Part shown: in pieces, positions 19,773 through 28,800 of the stretch | Position numbering within the stretch: position 1 is the stretch's first letter | Layout: each line of letters begins with the position of its first letter | NCBI GenBank assembly: GCA_964610175.1 | Contig: CAZSVE010000004.1 | Location: forward strand, 1 to 64,000 | Reading direction: 5' to 3' | DNA length: 64,000 nt | Source of the DNA: CAZSVE01 sp964610175 | GTDB lineage: Bacteria > Pseudomonadota > Gammaproteobacteria > HK1 | Translations under genes and position numbers: made by a program | Notes under the pieces: generated by a model | The model's input: the letters and a program-made list of their open reading frames with translations, nothing else | Told to the model about the DNA's origin: nothing | Database searches by the model: none

Positions 19773-19848
19773 TGGTGGGCCGTGAAGGATTCGAACCTTC
19801 GACCAACGGATTAAAAGTCCGGTGCTCTACCGACTGAGCTAACGGCCC
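19773..19848 (-). tRNA. tRNA-Lys (anticodon TTT)
   Basis: 76 nt cloverleaf on the minus strand: acceptor GGGCCGT, D arm GCTCAGTCGGTAGAGC, anticodon stem-loop CGGACTTTTAATCCG with TTT, T arm TTCGAATCC, and an encoded CCA end. It stands alone between repeats. Confidence 0.97.
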
Positions 19849-19990
19849 ATGACTTTCTCGAAGTTCGGGGTTACCTCATCCCTGTACGAGAAACCCCTGA
19901 ATCGAAATGCACTGATTCGAAACACACCCGGTACAATGCACAAGGTATCGTAAGCACCTGTGCCTCCCCGGCAAATGCCATTCCAGAATA

Positions 19991-20101
19991 TTTCGTTTAT
20001 TTCCTGCTCATCTTGGCGAATGAGTCGAGTTTTGCGAAACGCTGGTTTTGCCTTGCCGATGCCGATTCATGCTTTGTCGGTTCAAGGTGAAGCTTCGTTG
20101 G
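19991..20101 (-). repeat. R-element
   Basis: Complete copy with a diverged CTAG end (cttcgttgg). Confidence 0.85.
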
Positions 20102-20288
20102 ACAACCCCTTGCAACAACCAGTGCGGGCGGCATTATACGAATTTTCAATCCCCGGAACTACTCTCTCTCTCGGTCTCTTCGACTCATTTCACTGCGCGT
20201 CGATTTCACTTTTCCGTCGATCGACCTTCCATTCCCTTTTCAATCGTGAAATGCAATCCGAGGGCCGTACTTATTTCCCCTTATTCGA

Positions 20289-20398
20289 TTCGTTTATTTC
20301 CCGCTCAGCTTCACAATTGGATCAAGTTTTGCAAGATACCAATTTCGCCTTATCAACACTCAATCATGCTTTGTCGGTTCGAGCACAAGCTTCGCTAG
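20289..20398 (-). repeat. R-element (variant A), first of a tandem pair
   Basis: Complete copy, ending in CTAG and joined directly to the next copy. Confidence 0.88.
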
Positions 20399-20509
20399 TT
20401 TATTTATTCCCCGCTTAGCTTCGCAAATAAGTCGCCATTTTACAAAGCACCAATTTTGCTTTACCGATGCTTAGGTCTGCTTTGCCGGTTCGAGCACAAG
20501 CTTCGCTAG
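20399..20509 (-). repeat. R-element (variant B) supplying the mrcA stop codon
   Basis: Complete copy. Its terminal CTAG (20506-20509) overlaps the TAG stop codon of mrcA on the minus strand. Confidence 0.9.
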
Positions 20510-22950
20510 AAAAGTTTCTCCATGATTTTTCCGGCCCCTGGCATCGCGGTGGTTTGTCGGGGAACATTATCGGCACGAAAAGTCTCGAATATGGAATTCT
20601 GGTCATTTACGCTTGCCCGTCGACCCGTCTTCGAATCGATACGCACAGTAACCAACCCGTTTGGCCGCTCCAGTTTCTTCTCCGGAACGCCATCGAGTAC
20701 CTTGCCCATGAACTCCATCCACATGGGCAATGCGGCACGTGCCCCACTTTCACCGGAGCCCAGCGGATGAGAATTATCGAAGCCAACCCAGGTGATTGCG
20801 ACTATCCCTGGTGTAAACCCACAAAACCAGGCGTCCCTTTGTTCGTTCGTGGTTCCAGTCTTACCCCTTAAATCGGCGCGGCCAAGCTTTTTTGCACGGA
20901 TACCGGTACCAGATGTGATCACATCACGCAGCATCGAATTCATAAGCCAGGCGTTCTCGGCGCTAATGATACGAAGTGCAGTGTGAGACCGGGCCTCGAC
21001 GATACCGGGCTCTTGTTCCGGTTCGTCTTCCGGTAGAGATTCGATCTCCACAGTAGAAGAGGCATCGGTGAAACCGCCTTGAAATCGTCTCGACGCAGCA
21101 TCGCATTCTCGACAAACTCGTGGCGGTTGCGCGTTGAATATTTCCTTACCATCGGCATCGAGAACCTTGTCGACAAAATAATCGACTACGCGATATCCCC
21201 CATTGGCAAAGATGCTGTATGCCGTGGCAAGTTCGAGCAACGTCGCTGTGCCGCTGCCCAAGGCCAGTGAAAGATCGGACGGCAATCGCTTCCGATCGAA
21301 ACCGAAACGGGGTAATTCACGCAGGGCGCGTTGAATCCCCAATCTTCGCAACAGACGGATAGATACCAGGTTGCGGGAGCGTGTCAACGCCTCCCGAAGC
21401 CGTGTGGGTCCGTAAAATTCCCTACTGTAATTCTCCGGTCGCCAATCCGTCTCCAACTCCCGATCTCTAAATACGACAGGGGCATCATTGATAAGGGTAG
21501 CGGGGGTGAATCCTGCATCCAGGGCTATGGAATAGATGAAAGGTTTGAAACTGGAACCTGGTTGACGCTTGGCCTGGGTAGCGCGATTGAACTTGCTACG
21601 GTAGAAATCGAATCCGCCAACCAATGCTCGAACCGAGCCATCCAGGGGGTCCATGGCTACCAGCGCACCTTGTACCTCTGGAATCTGGGCAAGCAACCAT
21701 CCGGATTCGTTCTTCTCTATTCGGACCACATCACCGGGCGCGACAACCTCCGCGGCGGTTTTCGGGGTGGGTCCCCGGCGATCTTTACCCACATAATGTC
21801 GTGCCCAAGACAGTGCTTCCCAGGGCAGTTCCAGTTCACCTGCCTCCGGCGCAACCACCCGGATACTTTTCCTGTCCACCGTCTCGACAAGGGCGGGAAA
21901 CAAATTGCCTACCGGCGACAAATTACCAAAGACCCTATCGAGGGGTTCGTTTTGGGCAGTTTGGATAAGGCGGTGCTCTGGTCCACGATAACCATGACGC
22001 CGATCGTACGCCAGCAATGCCTTGCGTAGGGCCGCATTGGCATATTTCTGCCACCGGTCATGAATCGTCGTGTACACCCGATAGCCGCCGGTATACGCAT
22101 CATGATATCTCTTCTCCATCCAGGCCCGAACCATTTCGGCCACATAAGAGGCTTCCACATCCACGGTGCGGCTGGTATGCAACTTTGCCGTCACCGGCGC
22201 ATCGATGAATGAATCGTATTTCTCCTTGTCGATGTAGTCGAGTTCGTGCATGCGGCGCAGCACATAGTTGCGGCGTACCAAAGCCTGTGCTGGATCGGCG
22301 ATGGGATTGAAACGGGAGGGTGCCTTGGGAAGCCCCGCGATCATCGCCACTTGAGGGAGAGACAACTCATCCAGTGTCGCGCCATAATACACTCGGGCCG
22401 CCGCCCCTACCCCATAGGCGCGCTGCCCGAAAAAGATCTTATTGAGGTATAACGTAAGAATCTCTCTTTTGGTAAGTTCCTGCTCGATCTTGAGGGCCAA
22501 CAAGATCTCGTTCACTTTGCGCACATAGGTCTTCTCGCGACCCAAAAAGAAATTACGGGCCACCTGCATGGTAATCGTACTGCCGCCGGGGCCTTTCTCT
22601 CCCGTGCGCGCCAAATAGATAACCGCGCGCATCAGACCCTGCCAATCCACACCCGGATGTTCGAAGAAATGCTTGTCCTCCGCCGCCAAAACGGCATTGA
22701 TCATGACTTCCGGGATATCCTCGATCTTGAGTGGAATGCGCCGTTTCTCGCCGAATTCCGCCATCAGGGATTCATTTTGCGTATATACCCGAAGTGGAAC
22801 CTGCAGATGGACGTCCTTCAATCTCGCCGTCGGAGGCAGGTGAGGAAACAAGTACCAAATGCCACCCGCCGAGACCAATAAGCCAACGGAACCGGCAATG
22901 ACAACAAGCAGCCCGACAATACGAGCAAGCATGGAAAATTTACGACTCAT
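20506..22950 (-). CDS. mrcA: penicillin-binding protein 1A (bifunctional transglycosylase/transpeptidase)
   Basis: Class A PBP that polymerises and cross-links peptidoglycan at the inner membrane's outer face. 814 residues. N-terminal membrane anchor (IVGLLVVIAGSVGLLVSAGGIWYLF, residues 11-35). GT51 glycosyltransferase with catalytic Glu91 in AAEDKHFFEHPGVDW, then GGSTITMQVARNF and LALKIEQELTKREILTLYLNKIFFG. OB-type insert. Transpeptidase with nucleophile Ser in PGSSFKPFIY (about 465), SRN motif in ALTRSRNLV, and LRGKTGTTNEQRDAWFCG (about 700). The insert with CRECDAASRRF near 620-640 is unusual. The last codon is read directly into the CTAG of an R-element, which provides the stop. Confidence 0.97.
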   Translation of the reverse strand: MSRKFSMLARIVGLLVVIAGSVGLLVSAGGIWYLFPHLPPTARLKDVHLQVPLRVYTQNESLMAEFGEKRRIPLKIEDIPEVMINAVLAAEDKHFFEHPGVDWQGLMRAVIYLARTGEKGPGGSTITMQVARNFFLGREKTYVRKVNEILLALKIEQELTKREILTLYLNKIFFGQRAYGVGAAARVYYGATLDELSLPQVAMIAGLPKAPSRFNPIADPAQALVRRNYVLRRMHELDYIDKEKYDSFIDAPVTAKLHTSRTVDVEASYVAEMVRAWMEKRYHDAYTGGYRVYTTIHDRWQKYANAALRKALLAYDRRHGYRGPEHRLIQTAQNEPLDRVFGNLSPVGNLFPALVETVDRKSIRVVAPEAGELELPWEALSWARHYVGKDRRGPTPKTAAEVVAPGDVVRIEKNESGWLLAQIPEVQGALVAMDPLDGSVRALVGGFDFYRSKFNRATQAKRQPGSSFKPFIYSIALDAGFTPATLINDAPVVFRDRELETDWRPENYSREFYGPTRLREALTRSRNLVSIRLLRRLGIQRALRELPRFGFDRKRLPSDLSLALGSGTATLLELATAYSIFANGGYRVVDYFVDKVLDADGKEIFNAQPPRVCRECDAASRRFQGGFTDASSTVEIESLPEDEPEQEPGIVEARSHTALRIISAENAWLMNSMLRDVITSGTGIRAKKLGRADLRGKTGTTNEQRDAWFCGFTPGIVAITWVGFDNSHPLGSGESGARAALPMWMEFMGKVLDGVPEKKLERPNGLVTVRIDSKTGRRASVNDQNSIFETFRADNVPRQTTAMPGAGKIMEKLF

Positions 22951-23118
22951 TATGTCTAACCGAACTTGGTTTCATGAAAGCCTTCGATCGCCGATACGAG
23001 GAATCGATATCGAGATTCATGGGCCATTCTTTTGTTTTTTTTCGCCGCCAACCGGTGCGCGAGCCTGCTATGGTACCCGATCGATGATCGGTTCACCCTC
23101 TCCCCTTCCGGAAAACGA

Positions 23119-23226
23119 CTAGTGAAGCTCCGCCTCGAACCGACAAAGCATTGTAGTATCGGCAAAGCAAAATTGGCGTCCTTGCAGAATTCGGCTCATT
23201 TGCGAAGCCGAGCGGAAAATAAACAA
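23119..23226 (+). repeat. R-element
   Basis: Complete copy, begins ctagtgaagctccgcctcg, between mrcA and the SUMF1-like gene. Confidence 0.85.
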
Positions 23227-23263
23227 GATTATTATCCCCGCCGATACGCAACACCATTTTACG

Positions 23264-23293
23264 CAAAAAAGATCCTCGCTTCGCGAGGATCTC
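23264..23293 (-). terminator. intrinsic terminator of the SUMF1-like gene
   Basis: On the minus strand a 10-bp stem (agatcctcgc/gcgaggatct) with a 3-nt loop is followed by TTTTTT, 20 bp past the stop of the gene at 23315. Confidence 0.85.
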
Positions 23294-23314
23294 AAAGGGC
23301 AAAAGAGCAAAGAG

Positions 23315-24361
23315 TCAAAGATCCCTGGCAAGACGGAAACCGAGGTTGAAGGTCGCAACATTAGTAGTGCCCCAGCCCCGGCTCGCCGACCCGACGACCC
23401 AGGGTTCGTAGAACCAGGAACCGCCCCGAACCACACGCCCAGAACAATCCCCACCGTTCTCTTCCCCCCAGGTGCTGCCATCCACGGGAGCACCCTGGTA
23501 ATTTTCATGCCAGCAATCCGCCGTCCATTCCCACGCATTGCCCACCATATCGAAAAGACCGAAGGCGTTGGGCCGAAAACTTGCTGCCGGGGCCGTGAAC
23601 GCAAATCCATCCCGGCAGTTTTCATTTATATCGAAACCCCACTTTGGAACCTCTTCCTTCAGCGTCGGATCGGCTCCGTTGGCGAATTCGCACATCCGTT
23701 TATCCTCCGGATCATCCCCCCAGTAACGGCGAGACAGTGGACCCGGCACACCCGTGACACGCACCGCACGCGCCGCGTATTCCCATTCCGCCTCGCTCAG
23801 AAGGCGATAGCGTTTCCCCGTGCGCAGAGTCAGCCAGTAGGCATAGGCGCGGGCGTCATTCCAGCTCACACACACCACCGGATGGTGCTCCGTCTGATCG
23901 AAACCGGGACTCCGCCAGTTTCGGTCCTTGTGAACCTCCCCACCGCTTCCATCGTCTTTTAGCGCCCAACACCCCTGACCGCGTTCGGCGTCAGTACGGT
24001 ACTCGGTATCCTCCATGAAGGTTCGGAACTCCCCCACCGTGACCTCGCAACGACTGATGGCGAAGGGGTTCACCACGCTGACGCCGTGTTGGGGTCCCTC
24101 ATCGGAATCGCGCCCTTTTTCACCCTCGGGAGATCCCATGAGAAATCGCCCGGAGGCGATAATCGCCATCTCCGGGCTCTCGCCTGGCCGGAAGCGACAG
24201 GGTTGGGTGGGAAAGGACAGGGACGGGAGAGATACCGATTCGTCTTGCGCCGAAATCGATAACGATACGCAGGCCAAAATGACGCCAAGAAAGACTCTGT
24301 AGGGCGGGTTCGCGAAGCATAACCCGCCCTTTATAGAATCACCCATTTCACTTTGCTCCAT
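23315..24361 (-). CDS. SUMF1/EgtB/PvdO-family protein (formylglycine-generating-enzyme-like), exported
   Basis: About 348 residues. A hydrophobic leader (YRVFLGVILACVSLSISAQ) suggests export. The SUMF1-type domain runs from MAIIASGRFLMGSPEGEKGRDSDEGP to RVVRGGSWF...NLGFRLARDL, with EVTVGEFRTFMEDT, PVVCVSWNDARAYAYWL, YRLLSEAEWEYAARA and FGLFDMVGNAWEWTADCW. The paired active-site cysteines of true formylglycine-generating enzymes are not present in the GGSWFYEPWVVGSASRGW segment, so sulfatase activation is unlikely. The residues just before the leader (KGGLCFANPPYR) are encoded by a REP-like palindrome at 24306-24333, so the true start may lie elsewhere; candidate ATGs are 24361 and 24346. Its SUMF1 domain resembles that of the large protein encoded 1.4 kb upstream. 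Confidence 0.82.
   Translation of the reverse strand: MEQSEMGDSIKGGLCFANPPYRVFLGVILACVSLSISAQDESVSLPSLSFPTQPCRFRPGESPEMAIIASGRFLMGSPEGEKGRDSDEGPQHGVSVVNPFAISRCEVTVGEFRTFMEDTEYRTDAERGQGCWALKDDGSGGEVHKDRNWRSPGFDQTEHHPVVCVSWNDARAYAYWLTLRTGKRYRLLSEAEWEYAARAVRVTGVPGPLSRRYWGDDPEDKRMCEFANGADPTLKEEVPKWGFDINENCRDGFAFTAPAASFRPNAFGLFDMVGNAWEWTADCWHENYQGAPVDGSTWGEENGGDCSGRVVRGGSWFYEPWVVGSASRGWGTTNVATFNLGFRLARDL
24302..24337. repeat. REP-like palindrome (gggcgggtt ... aacccgccc)
   Basis: Inverted repeat of gggcgggtt around cgcgaagcat, overlapping the 5' end of the SUMF1-like gene. A sister copy is at 24459-24490. Confidence 0.7.
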
Positions 24362-24458
24362 CTCACTAAAAAACAGCTCCCTCCGAGGACTCGGTATCGG
24401 ATGTAATGGGGCACGTAAATTTATCCGGCTCGTCATATTCAAAGAAAGCTTCGTAGCA

Positions 24459-24490
24459 GGCGGGTTACGCTTCAGCTAACCCGCCCTTTG
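24459..24490. repeat. REP-like palindrome (ggcgggtta ... taacccgcc)
   Basis: Second copy of the palindrome, spaced about 130 bp from the first. Confidence 0.7.
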
Positions 24491-24507
24491 TCATAAGGCT
24501 ACCAATG

Positions 24508-24665
24508 CCGTCCTGGAGAACGGCGATCCCGGCGACAGCGACACAGAGATCCCGTGCCACAGGACCACCGCCAGGAAGAAACAGCCCAGCCGGACCACCG
24601 TTCGGGACGGCATCCCTTCGATTGGATTACGGCCCCCCCAGCCGGACCGCCGCCCTCCAGGGCGG
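24508..24665 (+). repeat. REPIN-like repeat, left copy flanking the RAYT gene
   Basis: About 157 bp. It starts with the hairpin gccgtcctggagaacggcg and ends with the inverted hairpin gccgccctccagggcggc, so it carries two REP motifs in opposite orientation. It is more than 90 percent identical by eye to 25466-25624, in the same orientation, and the two enclose the transposase. Confidence 0.85.
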
Positions 24666-24717
24666 CAAAAATAAAAACCCCAGCCAGCCCACGGCACCCC
24701 CAGAGAAAGCGACATCC

Positions 24718-25305
24718 TTATTCCAAATTCCGACGCGCCCAAGCGCTGCCGAACCGCCAATCCTCCGCTCTCTCCACGAAACCGGCCTTGACCGGATTAT
24801 TCTCGATGTAGAAAACCAATTGTTCATGATGCTCGGCATCACGGACATATCGGTCGAAATATTCACGTTGCCAAAAATATCCCTCTCGCTCGAGCAACAC
24901 ATTGGCTTTTCTGGCGCTGAACGACTTCCAGGATAGCAGCACCTTCCCCAGGGGATGGCCTCGGAAGGTCTCGATCAGCACATGTACATGATTCGGCATG
25001 ATGCACCAGGCAAGCAGGCGGTAACGCTCGCCGTCGAAATACTGCAACACATCCTGCACAATCCGGGCGATCTCCGGACGCCGCAGCCAACACGCGCCAT
25101 ATCCCGCATCCAAGTAGGATTCGATGCCGCGGCGCTTTTCGATATCGGTGATCAGTTTGGCGCGCGCTTGCTCCTCCAGCCGCAGAACCACCTCTCGCGG
25201 CAAGGCGTCGTACAAGCGGAAGGTGATGGATTGAAATATATGGGGTGCATCGAGATGCGGCAGGTAGTTGCGGGAATACCAACCCTTGGGCCCTGTTGTT
25301 GTCAT
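24718..25305 (-). CDS. REP-associated tyrosine transposase (RAYT, IS200/IS605-like Y1 family)
   Basis: 195 residues of the Y1/HuH single-strand transposase superfamily. The metal-binding HuH motif is MPNHVHVLIE (about residue 105). The C-terminal helix with the presumed nucleophilic tyrosine is LVFYIENNPVKAGFV, preceded by WQREYFDRYVRDAEHHE, all typical of RAYTs. RAYTs are usually single-copy, domesticated enzymes that spread REP hairpins. Here the gene is bracketed by two direct copies of a REPIN-like repeat and further REP hairpins occur within 3 kb, so the enzyme and its likely substrate are together. The reading frame looks intact. Confidence 0.92.
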   Translation of the reverse strand: MTTTGPKGWYSRNYLPHLDAPHIFQSITFRLYDALPREVVLRLEEQARAKLITDIEKRRGIESYLDAGYGACWLRRPEIARIVQDVLQYFDGERYRLLAWCIMPNHVHVLIETFRGHPLGKVLLSWKSFSARKANVLLEREGYFWQREYFDRYVRDAEHHEQLVFYIENNPVKAGFVERAEDWRFGSAWARRNLE

Positions 25306-25327
25306 TGTGGGGTGTTGGCCTCTCCAA

Positions 25328-25432
25328 TCCGTTTATTCCCCGCTCAGCTTTACAATTGGATCGAGTTTTACAAGGCGCCAATTTTGCCAATGCCGAGTCA
25401 TGCTTTGTCGATTCGAGCACAGACTTCGCGAG
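25328..25432 (-). repeat. R-element
   Basis: Nearly complete copy with a small deletion (gccaatgccgag), followed by the start of a second tandem copy. Confidence 0.82.
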
Positions 25433-25460
25433 TGTATTTATTCCCCGCTCATCTTCGCAT
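25433..25460 (-). repeat. R-element remnant
   Basis: The first 28 bp of a tandem R-element (tgtatttattccccgctcat...), cut off where the REPIN copy begins. Confidence 0.65.
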
Positions 25461-25465
25461 CGGTT

Positions 25466-25624
25466 TGTGCCGTCCTGGAGAACGGCGATCCCGGCGACAG
25501 CGACACAGAGATCCCGTGCCAGGACCGCCGCCAGGAAAAAACAGTCCAGCCGGACCACCGTTCGGAACGGCATCCCTTCGATTGGATTACGGCCCCCCGG
25601 CCGGATCGCCGCCCTCCAGGGCGG
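25466..25624 (+). repeat. REPIN-like repeat, right copy flanking the RAYT gene
   Basis: Direct repeat of 24508-24665, with the same two inverted REP hairpins. Confidence 0.85.
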
Positions 25625-25809
25625 CCCCGAGGGATCAACCATTCCACCAGCGCATGACAATCCGAAATAGCTTTCGGCGTTTATCGATCCATGTTGTTTC
25701 GCGCCAATGTAAATATCGATATACAAAAATCGCGCAATCCTCGCTTTGCTCGGACAGTGATTCCGCTACGTGGAATCACGCAAAGGGCGATGGTACAAAG
25801 CGCAAAGCA

Positions 25810-28800
25810 TCAAAATTCCCTGGCAAGACGGAACCCCGTGAAGTTGTACGCTCCATCCAACCTGTCCCAGTCACGGTCGGCCGACCGGAGGAACCTCGGA
25901 CCGTCGAAACAGCCACCGCCGCGAACCACACGCCGGGAACAATCACCATCCCCCTCCTCGCCCCAGGCGCTGCCATCCACGGAAGCACCTTGGTAATCGC
26001 CATGCCAGCAATCCCATGTCCATTCCCAGACATTGCCATGCATCTCATGAATCCCCCAGGGATTGGCCGGAAGCGAGCCCACAGGGACAGTCTTCCGGCG
26101 ATACACGCCGGTCCTTGCCTCGCAATCGGCATAGCCGTAGTTTCCATCATAATTGGCCTGATCGGTGGTAATGCACTCCCCGGTGGAAAAGGGCGTCTCG
26201 GTCCCCGCCCGCGCTGCGTATTCCCATTCGGCCTCGGTAGGGAGACGATACTTTTCTCCGGTTTCCCCGGAGAGCCATTGGGCATAGGCGGTGGCGTCGT
26301 TCCAACTGACATCGATCACCGGGCGCCGATCCCGACCCCAACCCTCATCGTCGGGCAATTTGCGCCCGGTGACCCTGGCGAAACGGTCATAGTCGGCAAA
26401 GGTCACCTCCGTGACCCCCAAAGCAAAGGGGTTGCCGATGCGCACCCGGTATCGCGGGCCTTCATCGAAATCACGCATCGACTCATCCTCGGGGGAGCCC
26501 ATGAGGAATTCCCCGGCGGGGAGCGCAATCATCTCGGGGCCTTGGGAGCCGTCTTTCAGGGTGTCGCGGAAACGGGTAAAAGCCGGAGGAGGCCGCCCTG
26601 GAGAGCGGCGATCCGAAGAGGGCCGCCCTTTCGATGGGCGATCCAGTCGATCCATGGCCGCGATCAATTTATCCGGATCGCCGAAGAGCGTCTTTTGTTC
26701 CCCGTCCAATGTAGTCGATGGTCTCTCGCCAGGGCGAAGATCCTGCAAGGAGATAGTCGGGTCGGCGACGGAGTCCCCGGAAAGACGCACCAGGATTGTG
26801 TTCTCCGGAACGGCATTTTCCGGACCTGGATTAGCGTCGGATCGGATGCCGATGGCGTCCGGGGATTGATAATCGAGCCAGGCGAGGTGGGTGGCCATTG
26901 CACGCGCGGCCCATCGGTTGGCGTCGGAGGCACCGGGATCGACGAGGACCATGTGCCCCGGAGGAAGCGGAGGCAATGTCTTGCCGAATTCCGGCCCCGG
27001 TTCCACACTGGTAAAGCCATATCGGGTCAGGCTGGTTCGGAACACTTGGGCAAGACTTTCGGCATTTTCCCCATGGATGATGGCAAAGGAATGTTCCCTG
27101 TTGGCGGCGATCTGCATCTCCAGCGCCCGGTCCTCGAACCAGGGACGCTGGCTCTGCCAAATCCCGGATATGGCGAACCAGCACAGCAGTGCACCGATCG
27201 ATGCCTCGAGCAGCGGCCCCAGGAATATCAGCCATCCCCCGCTCGATATCCCAGGCAGCCGGTCCCCAATCCAGCGAGGCAGGGTGAAATCCCATGGCCC
27301 GAGTCGCCCCCCCATAATCAGGTTGGCGAATACGGCATCGTTTATCCCAGGTGTTCGATGGATGCGGGCCTTGAGAGAATCCCGCCAACTGCCTGGCTCG
27401 TGCGTCCGAAAGGGCAACCGGATGGCTTGGCCATCCGCTTCTTCGGCTCGCGGCTCCAACAGCATGCGAAATTCCCGGCGAATGATAGTGCGTTCCCGGC
27501 GCGTCAGGTGGCGCAGGAGATGGATGCGGAACCATTCCGGCAACCAGCCGATCCGGGACCAGGAGAGTTGCGCGATTTTCAACAGGCGTTGTTCGCGGCT
27601 GTTAGGGGGCGTGGAAATGCCACCCTGGAGGGTGGCGCTCCCGGCGGGCGCGCGAGGCGGGTCATCCGGGAACAGGCGGTAATCCAGTACCTGGGTCAGT
27701 CCCCAATGCAGAGCCGGATAGACCGCCATGGCGCCAAGCAGGAAATAGCCGTCTTCTCCCAGATAACGCCGCAGGGCGGCAAGATCGGCCTGGAATTCTT
27801 TTCGAGGGGGACGTCGCCACCAGGGGAGCGAGTGGCGACCCGCGAAGGGAGCGGGCGGCGAGGCCAATCGACGCGGGCTGACCATGGTTTGGGAAGACTC
27901 GGCGAATTGAACGCTGATGGCCCGAATGCCTTCGTCGGTCAGGGGTTCGGTATAGAATCCCCGCGCGGTCAGTACCCCGATCCGGGCCGGGTGGGAATCA
28001 CGGGTGCTCAGTACCCCTCGCTGGGACCAGCGGGTCAGGGAAGCGGCCTCATCGATGAGGTGGGTCCCCAGGTTGGTGAGGAGCGCGCCGGGATCGCCGA
28101 TGAGCAACAGGCGGGCATGGGGATGGCGGCTGAAGAGTTCTTCCACGCCGCCGGCGGCCTGGAATCGCTCATCGATGAATCCACCGGGCGCGCCTCGATA
28201 ATAATAGACGAAGACCTCGTGGCCGTGTTGTCGCAGGCGAGTAGCGGCCAGCCTTCCCATGCCAGCCAACAGATCCCTGGGGTCCTTGGTGTCGATGAGC
28301 ACCAGGAGTTCCGGCACGAAGCGCCGCCCCCGGAACACCGGGCGGAAAAAACCGGCTTGCCGAATCGAGGCGGCAAGGGTGGCGGACACATGCAGATAGC
28401 GACCTTCGATCTCGATGGGTTGGTGCAGGCGGCGAAGGGCATCGCGCAGCGAGGGAGAATCGAATAGGGGCTGGCTGCCCGCCGGTATGGAGAGGGACGC
28501 CAGGGGATCGTGCTCGGAACCGGCGGCGCGGCGCAGGACATAGCGTCGCCGCAGCCAGGCCCATAGGAGCCAGACCAGGGCCACGGGGATCCCCAGCCAG
28601 GGCAGGCGCTTGCCCCAGGCATCGAGGCGCGCGGCGTTTTGCGGGCTTGAAGATAGTTTGTCCGGCAAAGCGCGGGGCGGAAGCGGATCGAGGGATAGCT
28701 CCAGATATTCGCGGGAAGGCGAGTCCGGAGACGGCGGTGGGATCTCGGGCGCGGCGGGCCGGGAAACCGGTGACGCGGGCGTGGGTGGCGCCAAACCGGG

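Noticed and set aside
19315..20509. Repeats in series suggesting a CRISPR array
   Set aside because: Units are about 110 bp, directly joined or widely spaced, occur on both strands genome-wide and lack short unique spacers and cas genes.
23315..24361. True formylglycine-generating enzyme
   Set aside because: The catalytic cysteine pair is absent and no sulfatase gene is near.
24955..28467. Very long open frame on the plus strand (over 1100 codons) opposite the SUMF1/vWA-like gene
   Set aside because: It is antisense to a gene with recognisable domains, has a Pro/Arg/Gly-rich, domain-free translation, and is explained by the GC-rich codon pattern of the real gene.
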